64,000 bases of DNA from Crossiella cryophila (GTDB lineage: Bacteria > Actinomycetota > Actinomycetes > Mycobacteriales > Pseudonocardiaceae): contig NZ_JACHMH010000001.1 in NCBI RefSeq assembly GCF_014204915.1, positions 8,891,501 through 8,955,500 on the forward strand. The letters run 5' to 3'. A program made the position numbers and the translations under genes. The notes below the pieces were generated by a model. That model searched no databases. It was given only the letters and a program-made list of their open reading frames with translations, and was not told the origin of the DNA. Below, piece by piece: positions 58,620-64,000 of the stretch. Numbering within the stretch: the first letter of the stretch is position 1; every line of letters begins with the position of its first letter.

Positions 58620-59833
58620 TGCGTCTCCTTGGTCACGACCCAGGTGGTCACCGGCAGCATCGGGCGCAGCGTGGTGAACCCGCCGACCGGCGCGGCCCGG
58701 CTGATCGCCACCCGCGTCAGGTCCCCGCCCAGCCGCGAATACCATTGCGCCACCAGGGATTCCGACTCCACGGTGACCGCGTTGACCACCAGCCGTCCGC
58801 CGGGCAGCAGGCTCTGCCAGCAGGTCTCGATCACCCCGGGCACGGTCGCGCCACCGCCGACGAAGACCGCCGCCGGCGCTTCCAGACCGTCCAAAGCGGA
58901 CGGTGCCTCGCCGAGCACGACCTCGATCCCCGGCACACCAAGGGCGTAGGCGTTGCGGGTGATCCGGTCGGCCCGTTCGCTCTCGCGTTCCACCGCGATG
59001 GCCCGGCAGCTCGGGTGCACCCTGGACCATTCGATGGCCACGCTGCCCGCGCCCGCGCCGACGTCCCACAGCAGCTGGCCGGGCACCGGGGCCAGCCGGG
59101 CCAGGGTGAGCGCGCGGACCTCGCGTTTGGTGAGCTGGCCGTCGTGGTCGAAGGCGGAGTCGGGCAGGCCGGGCACGGTGGGCAGCAGCTGGGTGCCGGG
59201 GTCGGCCACGCAGTCCAGCGCGATCACGTTGAGCGCGGCGGTGCGCGGCAGCGACCACTCCCCCGCGGTGCCGGTGACCACCCGTTCGTCCTTGCCGCCC
59301 AGGCGTTCCAGCACGGTCAGCCTGCTCGGGCCGTAGCCGCGCACGGTGAGCAGCGCGGCCACCTCGGCCGGGGTGCCGCCACCCGCGCTGAGCACCAGCA
59401 CCCGCCGCCCCGGCTGGATGAACGGGTGCAGCAGTTCGACCGGCCGCCCGACCGCGCTGACCACGTCCACCGCTTCGAGCGGCCAGCCCAGCCGGGCGCA
59501 GGCCAGGGACAGCGAGGAGGCGTGCGGCAGCACGTGCAGTCGTTGCGGGCCGAGCAGCCTGGCCAGGGTGGAGCCGATGCCGAAGAACATCGGGTCCCCG
59601 CTGGCCAGCACGCAGATCCGGCGGCCGCGGTGGCGTTCCAGCAGGCCGGGCAGGGCGGGCAGCATGGGTGTCGGCCAGGCAACGCGTTCGGCGGTGACCT
59701 TGTCCGGCACCAGGTCTAGCTGCCGGGAGCTGCCCAGCAGCACCTGAGCGGCACGCACCTCCAGCTGGGCGGGCGGGGCGAGGCCGGGCCAGCCGTCCGC
59801 GCCGATGCCCACCACGGCGACGGGCTCGGTCAT
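58616..59833 (-). CDS. cobL: Precorrin-6Y C5,15-methyltransferase (decarboxylating) CobL
   Basis: 405 residues: an N-terminal CbiE methylase domain (VVGIGADGWPGLAPPAQLEV, LASGDPMFFGIGSTLARLLG) and a C-terminal CbiT class I methyltransferase (LLWDVGAGAGSVAIEWSRVH, about 245-265; AVFVGGGATVPGVIETCW). The fused form methylates C-5 and C-15 and removes the acetate carboxyl. ATG 59833 overlaps the peptide deformylase stop as ATGA. Confidence 0.95.
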   Translation of the reverse strand: MTEPVAVVGIGADGWPGLAPPAQLEVRAAQVLLGSSRQLDLVPDKVTAERVAWPTPMLPALPGLLERHRGRRICVLASGDPMFFGIGSTLARLLGPQRLHVLPHASSLSLACARLGWPLEAVDVVSAVGRPVELLHPFIQPGRRVLVLSAGGGTPAEVAALLTVRGYGPSRLTVLERLGGKDERVVTGTAGEWSLPRTAALNVIALDCVADPGTQLLPTVPGLPDSAFDHDGQLTKREVRALTLARLAPVPGQLLWDVGAGAGSVAIEWSRVHPSCRAIAVERESERADRITRNAYALGVPGIEVVLGEAPSALDGLEAPAAVFVGGGATVPGVIETCWQSLLPGGRLVVNAVTVESESLVAQWYSRLGGDLTRVAISRAAPVGGFTTLRPMLPVTTWVVTKETQ

Positions 59834-60348
59834 CCGCTCAGACCGGCCGCGGCGAGGATTTCCTTGCGCTGCTTGACCGGGAGCCGGTCCACATAGGCCA
59901 GTCCGTCCAGGTGGTCCACCTCGTGCTGCAGGCAGCGCGCGGCGATCCCGTTGGTGCGCACGGTGACCGGGTTGCCCTCGGCGTCGAAGCCGGTGGCCTC
60001 GGCGTGCTCGGAGCGGGACAGTTCGGCGAACTGGCCGGGAACGGACAGGCAGCCCTCGTTGAACAGGGTCAGCTCACGCGGCGCGGGCGGCAGGACGAGC
60101 ACCGGGTTGACCAGGGTGGCGATCACCGGGTTGCCGTCGGCGTCCGGGCAGTCCATCACGAAGACCCGGGCGTCCACCCCGATCTGGTTGGCCGCCAGAC
60201 CCACGCCGCTGGCCGCGTACATGGACGCGAACATGTCCTCGACCAGGGTCTTCAGCTCGGCGTCGAAGCTGGTCACCGGGGTGCACGACCGGTGAAGAAC
60301 CGGGTCGCCATAGTGAACAATGGGCCGTGCCGTTCCGGTGCCGCTCAT
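59830..60348 (-). CDS. def: Peptide deformylase
   Basis: 172 residues; removes the N-formyl group from nascent proteins. All three motifs are present: GVGLAANQIG (48-57), EGCLSVPG (Cys100 metal ligand) and HEVDHLDG (His142, Glu143, His146). ATG 60348 is chosen from family length; ATG 60360 is directly next to GGAGG and too close for it to serve. First gene of the def-cobL-cobM unit, an odd partnership of protein maturation with corrin synthesis, perhaps only for shared transcription. Confidence 0.95.
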   Translation of the reverse strand: MSGTGTARPIVHYGDPVLHRSCTPVTSFDAELKTLVEDMFASMYAASGVGLAANQIGVDARVFVMDCPDADGNPVIATLVNPVLVLPPAPRELTLFNEGCLSVPGQFAELSRSEHAEATGFDAEGNPVTVRTNGIAARCLQHEVDHLDGLAYVDRLPVKQRKEILAAAGLSG

Positions 60349-60448
60349 CGCCGCCGTCATCCTCCCCGAGCCATCTGGTCGCCGACGATCGTAGGCTGGG
60401 CTGTTCGTCGGGTTTCGGCGACCCCGGGGCCGGGCTAGGTTGACCGGC

Positions 60449-61117
60449 ATGAGAAAACGCTGGTCAGTTGGTGTCGTGGTGGCCGCGTTGCTGGCCGCAC
60501 TGCCGGTCGGGGTGGCGCAGGCCGCGCCGGAGACCGACCTCGGGCGCTCGGTGCGCTGCACGTTCACCCCGACCCCGGAGGATCCGGCCGCCAAGCCGGT
60601 GCACCCGCCGCGGGCCAAGGCCAAGGCGCGCGGAACGGTCAAGGTCACCATCTCCACCAACCACGGCAAGGTGGTCATGGAGCTGGACCGGGCGAACGCG
60701 CCCTGCGCGGTGCACAACTTCCTGTCCCTGGCCCGGCAGCGCTTCTTCGACAAGACCCAGTGCTGGCGGCTGACCAACTCCACCCGGCTCGGCGTGCTGC
60801 AGTGCGGTGACATCTGGGAGGCGGAGAAGGGCGGTCCCGGCTACAAGTTCGACGACGAGGTCACCGGCAAGGAGACCTACCCGCGTGGCACGGTGGCGAT
60901 GGGCAACTTCGGCCCGAACACCAACGGCAGCCAGTTCTTCATCGTGCACAGCTTCGCCAACATCAAGCCCGCCTACACCGTGCTCGGCAAGGTGACCCGC
61001 GGCATGGCGGTGCTGGACAAGATCGTCGCGGGCGGCATCATCCCCGGCCCGACCAACCCGCTGGACGGCCTGCCCAAGCTCCCGGTGCACATCCAGCGCG
61101 TGCGCTACGGGCACTGA
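60449..61117 (+). CDS. Secreted cyclophilin-type peptidyl-prolyl isomerase
   Basis: 222 residues: signal peptide (MRKRWSVGVVVAALLAALPV, cleavage near AQAAPE), a Pro/Lys-rich linker, then a cyclophilin domain (about 65-220). Conserved pieces are ISTNHGKVVMELDRANAPCA, NGSQFFIVHS and YTVLGKVTRGMAVLDKI. The usual FHRVI active-site segment reads QCWRLTNS, so the catalytic Arg is kept in altered context. It probably acts on secreted proteins in the cell wall. Start ATG 60449; TTG 60440 is less likely. Confidence 0.92.
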   Translation: MRKRWSVGVVVAALLAALPVGVAQAAPETDLGRSVRCTFTPTPEDPAAKPVHPPRAKAKARGTVKVTISTNHGKVVMELDRANAPCAVHNFLSLARQRFFDKTQCWRLTNSTRLGVLQCGDIWEAEKGGPGYKFDDEVTGKETYPRGTVAMGNFGPNTNGSQFFIVHSFANIKPAYTVLGKVTRGMAVLDKIVAGGIIPGPTNPLDGLPKLPVHIQRVRYGH

Positions 61118-61129
61118 GCACGTGGGCCT

Positions 61130-61168
61130 GGCCGCGGAACCCGTTGTCCCACCCCGGGTTCCGCGGCC
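61130..61168. terminator. Bidirectional terminator
   Basis: Perfect 13-bp arms GGCCGCGGAACCC / GGGTTCCGCGGCC with a 13-nt loop, between the convergent stops at 61117 and 61183. Confidence 0.88.
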
Positions 61169-61182
61169 GGCTCCCCCGCGCC

Positions 61183-61980
61183 TCAGCTGACCTGGCGGAC
61201 GCTGCCCCCGTCGATCCGGAACTCCGCACCGACGATCCACTCGGCCTGATCCGAGGCCAGGAAGGCGACCACGTTGGCGATGTCCGCCGGCTTGCCCTCG
61301 CGCCCGGCCGGGATGCCGCCGACCAGTTCGTGCAGGGTGCCCAGGGCGGCTTCCTGGTCCAGGCCCTGGGTGTCCTGGATGTGCTGGACGAAGCTGTCCA
61401 CCGCCTCGGTCTTGATCAGCCCGGGGGCGATCCGGTTGACCCGGACCCCGCGCGGGGCGACTTCGGTGGCCAGCGATTTGCTGTAGGCGTTGAGCGCCGC
61501 CTTGGCCGCGCCGTAGTGCACCAGCGAGGACTCCGCGCGCAACGCGGCGATCGAGCTGATGTGGATGATCACGCCACTGCCGCGCTCCAGCATGCCGGGC
61601 AGCAGCGCCCGGTCCAGCCGCACCGCGGCCATCACGTTGAGCTGGTAGGCGTCGTGCCAGTGCTCCTCGGTCAGGTCGGCGATGCCGCTCGTGGCCGGCA
61701 CCGCGCCACCGGCGTTGTCCACGATCACATCGACCCCGCCGAGGATCTCCAGCGCCTCCGCGGCCAGCCCGGCCACGCCGGACTCGGTGGACAGATCGGC
61801 CTTGACGAACCGCACGTTCGCCGGCAACTCCCGCTCCGGCGCGGACCGGGCCGCGACCAGCACCGAGGCGCCAGCCCCGGCCAGTCGCGCGGCGATGCCC
61901 GCGCCAATCCCCTTGGTACCCCCGGTGACGACGACCCGCTTGCCCGACAGGCCGTCCTGACTCGCAACGTTATGGACCAT
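61183..61980 (-). CDS. Short-chain dehydrogenase/reductase
   Basis: 265 residues; classical SDR with the cofactor motif TGGTKGIG (about 17-24), NAG (about 90), the catalytic Ser in HISSIAAL and YGAAK (about 160-164). AARS after beta-2 suggests NADP. The C-terminal EWIVGAEFRIDGG is typical. Substrate unknown. Two starts are possible, ATG 61980 and ATG 61998; neither has a Shine-Dalgarno, and the TGGACC/GGTCCA dyad overlaps this zone, so a leaderless mRNA is conceivable. Divergent from the XdhC-family gene. Confidence 0.92.
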   Translation of the reverse strand: MVHNVASQDGLSGKRVVVTGGTKGIGAGIAARLAGAGASVLVAARSAPERELPANVRFVKADLSTESGVAGLAAEALEILGGVDVIVDNAGGAVPATSGIADLTEEHWHDAYQLNVMAAVRLDRALLPGMLERGSGVIIHISSIAALRAESSLVHYGAAKAALNAYSKSLATEVAPRGVRVNRIAPGLIKTEAVDSFVQHIQDTQGLDQEAALGTLHELVGGIPAGREGKPADIANVVAFLASDQAEWIVGAEFRIDGGSVRQVS

Positions 61981-61988
61981 GCGGTCCA
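61973..61988. promoter_or_regulatory. TGGACC-ATGC-GGTCCA dyad at the SDR start
   Basis: Perfect 6-bp arms with a 4-bp spacer, and a third TGGACC half-site at 62001-62006. The dyad overlaps the downstream candidate start codon of the SDR. It looks like an operator for a TetR/MarR-type repressor, none of which is adjacent. Confidence 0.5.
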
Positions 61989-62054
61989 CAATGCCCATTC
62001 TGGACCGTCTAGTCAAATACAACTTCTTGACCTCCCCCGGCGCACAATGGGCCG

Positions 62055-63158
62055 ATGCGCGAACTGATCGCCCCCCTGCTCGCCTGGTACCGCGAGGGGC
62101 AGCCGTTCGCCCTGGCCACGGTGGTGCGCACGTGGCGGTCCGCACCCCGGCAGCCCGGGGCGGTGATGGCGGTGAGCGCGGCGGGCGAGGCGCTGGGCAG
62201 CGTGTCCGGCGGCTGCGTGGAGGGCGCGGTGTACGAGCTGGCCCAGGAGGTCCTGCGCACCGGCGTGCCCGAACTGGCCAGCTTCGGCGTCAGCGACGAC
62301 GACGCCTTCGCCGTCGGCCTGACCTGCGGCGGCACCCTGCAGGTCTTCGTCCAGCCGGTAACGCCGCAGACCTACCCGGAGTTCCCGGCCCTGGCCGAGT
62401 CCATCCAGTCGAGCACCCCGGTGGCCATCGCCACCCTGCTCGACGGCGCCAACACCCCCGGCAGGCACCTGCGCATCACCCCGGAGGACACCGCGGGCGC
62501 CCTGGGCTCACCCCGCCTGAACGAGGCCGTCCGCGACCACGCCCGCGGCATGCTCGCCCTGGGCAGCACCGGTTTCCTGCACATCGGCGCCGACGGCGAA
62601 CAACGCGGCGACGACCTGTCCATCTTCGTGGAGTCCTTCGCCCCACCACCCCGGATGCTGGTCTTCGGCGCCATCGACTTCGCCGGCGCGGTGGCCCGCA
62701 TCGGCAAATTCCTCGGCTACCACGTCACCGTCTGCGACGCCCGCCCCGTTTTCGCCACCGCCAAACGCTTTCCCGAGGCCGACGAACTCGTGGTGATGTG
62801 GCCGCACAAGTACCTCGCGGAAACCACGATCGACGAACGCACCGCCATCTGCGTCCTCACCCACGACCCGAAATTCGACGTCCCCCTGCTCGAACTCGCC
62901 CTGCGCACCAACGCCGCCTACATCGGCGCGATGGGCAGCCGCCGCACCCACGAGGACCGGCTGAACCGGTTGCGGGAACTGGGTTTGACCGAGCCGGAGC
63001 TGTCCCGCCTGTCCTCCCCGATCGGGCTGGATCTGGGGGCCCGCACACCGGAGGAGACCGCGGTGTCGATCGCGGCCGAGATCATCTCGTTGACCTGGGG
63101 CGGATCGGGCCGCCGTCTCGCCGAGACGGACAACCCGATCCACCGGCCACAGCCCTAA
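62055..63158 (+). CDS. XdhC/CoxI family protein
   Basis: 367 residues: XdhC_CoxI N-terminal domain (LATVVRTWRSAPRQPGAVMA, SVSGGCVEGAVYELAQEVL, GLTCGGTLQVFVQP with the conserved cysteine) and an XdhC Rossmann C-domain (MLVFGAIDFAGAVARIGKFL; AYIGAMGSRRTHEDRLNRLR). Family members insert or sulfurate the molybdenum cofactor of xanthine dehydrogenase and CO dehydrogenase. No such hydroxylase gene is adjacent, so its client is elsewhere. ATG 62055; the 3' end overlaps the convergent reductase by 4 nt. Confidence 0.93.
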   Translation: MRELIAPLLAWYREGQPFALATVVRTWRSAPRQPGAVMAVSAAGEALGSVSGGCVEGAVYELAQEVLRTGVPELASFGVSDDDAFAVGLTCGGTLQVFVQPVTPQTYPEFPALAESIQSSTPVAIATLLDGANTPGRHLRITPEDTAGALGSPRLNEAVRDHARGMLALGSTGFLHIGADGEQRGDDLSIFVESFAPPPRMLVFGAIDFAGAVARIGKFLGYHVTVCDARPVFATAKRFPEADELVVMWPHKYLAETTIDERTAICVLTHDPKFDVPLLELALRTNAAYIGAMGSRRTHEDRLNRLRELGLTEPELSRLSSPIGLDLGARTPEETAVSIAAEIISLTWGGSGRRLAETDNPIHRPQP

Positions 63159-64000
63159 TCGGCCAGTTTGGACAGTGCCGCGAACTGCTCGTCCGACAGC
63201 GTCACCCCGGCCCCGCCGAGGTTGTCCTCCAGGTGCGCCACCGACTTGGTGCCCGGGATGGGCAGTACCACCGGGGAGCGGCGCAGCAGCCAGGCCAGGG
63301 CGACCTGGGCCGGGGTGGCGTCGAGTTCCTTGGCGACCGCGGCGACCGGGCTGTCCGGCTTGGTCAGGTCGCCGGTGGCGATGGGGAACCAGGGGATGAA
63401 GGCGATGTTCTCCTGGGTGGCGTGGTCCAGGAGGGCCTCGCTGGCGCGGTCGGTGAGGTTGTAGCGGTTCTGCACGCTGACGATCGGGGTGATCTTCCGT
63501 GCCTCTTCCAGCTCGGCCACGCTGACCTCGGACAGGCCGATGTGCTTGACCTTGCCCGCTTCGCGCAGTTCCACGAAGGCGCCGAGCTGGTCGGCCAGTG
63601 GCACGGCCGGGTCGATGCGGTGCAGCTGGATCAGGTCGATGTGGTCAAGGCGCAGGTGGCGCAGGCTGAGTTCGACCTGCTGGGTCAGGTACTCCGGGCG
63701 GCCGGTGATGGTCCACTGGCCGGGACCTTGCCGGGTGAAGCCCGCCTTGGTGGCGATGACCAGGTCGTCGCGATACGGGTGCAGGGCTTCGGCGATCAGG
63801 AGTTCGCTGACCAGGGGGCCGTAGGAGTCGGCGGTGTCGATGAAGGTGACGCCCAGCTCGACGGCGCGGCGGAGCACGGCGAGGGCGCCATCGCGGTCGG
63901 CCGGCCAGTCCCAGACGCCGGGACCGGTGATCTGCATGGCGCCGTAGCCGAGCCTGCCGACCGGGAGGTCGCCACCCAGCTCGAACCGGCCGCCGAGGAA
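63155..64000 (-). CDS. Aldo/keto reductase, 5' end outside window
   Basis: 281 codons visible; the frame is open at the right edge (FELGGDLPVGRLGYGAMQIT), so only about ten N-terminal residues are missing. TIM-barrel NADPH-dependent reductase: catalytic Asp and Tyr in FIDTADSYGPLVSELLIAEA, Lys in LVIATKAGF, His in LIQLHRIDP, and the cofactor-binding C-terminus PIPGTKSVAHLEDNLG. Most like the actinobacterial AKR11/13-type oxidoreductases. Substrate unknown. Confidence 0.93.
   Translation of the reverse strand, partial: FLGGRFELGGDLPVGRLGYGAMQITGPGVWDWPADRDGALAVLRRAVELGVTFIDTADSYGPLVSELLIAEALHPYRDDLVIATKAGFTRQGPGQWTITGRPEYLTQQVELSLRHLRLDHIDLIQLHRIDPAVPLADQLGAFVELREAGKVKHIGLSEVSVAELEEARKITPIVSVQNRYNLTDRASEALLDHATQENIAFIPWFPIATGDLTKPDSPVAAVAKELDATPAQVALAWLLRRSPVVLPIPGTKSVAHLEDNLGGAGVTLSDEQFAALSKLAD

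Overview
The window is very GC-rich, uses GTG starts freely, and packs operons with 4-nt stop/start overlaps (GTGA/ATGA). Together with twin-arginine secreted glycosidases, LAL-type LuxR regulators and an actinobacterial cobalamin pathway, this points to a filamentous actinomycete, probably of the Pseudonocardiales. The order is an impression from composition and gene style, not a database result. I saw no rRNA, tRNA, CRISPR array, integrase or transposase.

Layout. 1-8.3 kb: the 5' part of an LAL ATPase regulator (running off the left edge), a 1.2-kb stretch without a recognisable gene, a small unknown protein, a LuxR regulator without its ATPase, a cytochrome P450 and a membrane protein. 8.5-16.8 kb: recQ, a GH92 mannosidase with a LacI-type operator, a decayed alpha/beta-hydrolase plus MerR regulator split over three frames, a membrane-anchored EEP phosphatase/nuclease and a TetR regulator. 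16.8-27.4 kb: a complete L-rhamnose locus. Eight genes (rhaT-P-Q-S-I-aldolase/dehydrogenase-small HTH-rhaB) run as one minus-strand operon, divergent from a LacI repressor with a palindromic operator between them. 27.3-38.1 kb: a cysteine-rich ORF with no good start, a PucR regulator, a small unknown protein, a secreted GH78 alpha-L-rhamnosidase (the likely feeder of the rha operon), a nucleotidyltransferase, an AA10 LPMO, gnd, an HSL-type esterase and a second PucR-like regulator. 38.1-48 kb: a PIG-L deacetylase, then riboswitch-led cobN (minus), divergent cobG-cobH-cobIJ (plus) and cobK (minus). 48-57.9 kb: a non-cobalamin block of a GH95 fucosidase, two paralogous trypsin-fold proteins whose catalytic residues are replaced, a DMT transporter between them, and a SulP-STAS-carbonic anhydrase fusion. 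57.9-64 kb: cobM-cobL-def, a secreted cyclophilin, an SDR, an XdhC-family protein and an aldo/keto reductase running off the right edge.

How it fits together. GH78 releases L-rhamnose outside the cell, RhaSPQT imports it, RhaI, RhaB and the bifunctional aldolase/dehydrogenase break it down to DHAP and probably lactate, and LacI presumably represses the operon. The cobalamin genes form the aerobic corrin-ring pathway in two blocks separated by the 10-kb foreign-looking block.

The most unusual signals are (i) intergenic arrays of 20-22-bp imperfect tandem repeats, some inverting orientation midway, placed just 3' of stop codons and bordering both ends of the block that splits the cob genes; (ii) the pair of catalytically dead secreted trypsin-fold proteins carrying carbohydrate-binding modules; (iii) a 73-residue LuxR-type HTH protein inside the rha operon; and (iv) a 17-bp LacI-type palindrome shared by the GH92 promoter and the interior of rhaT.
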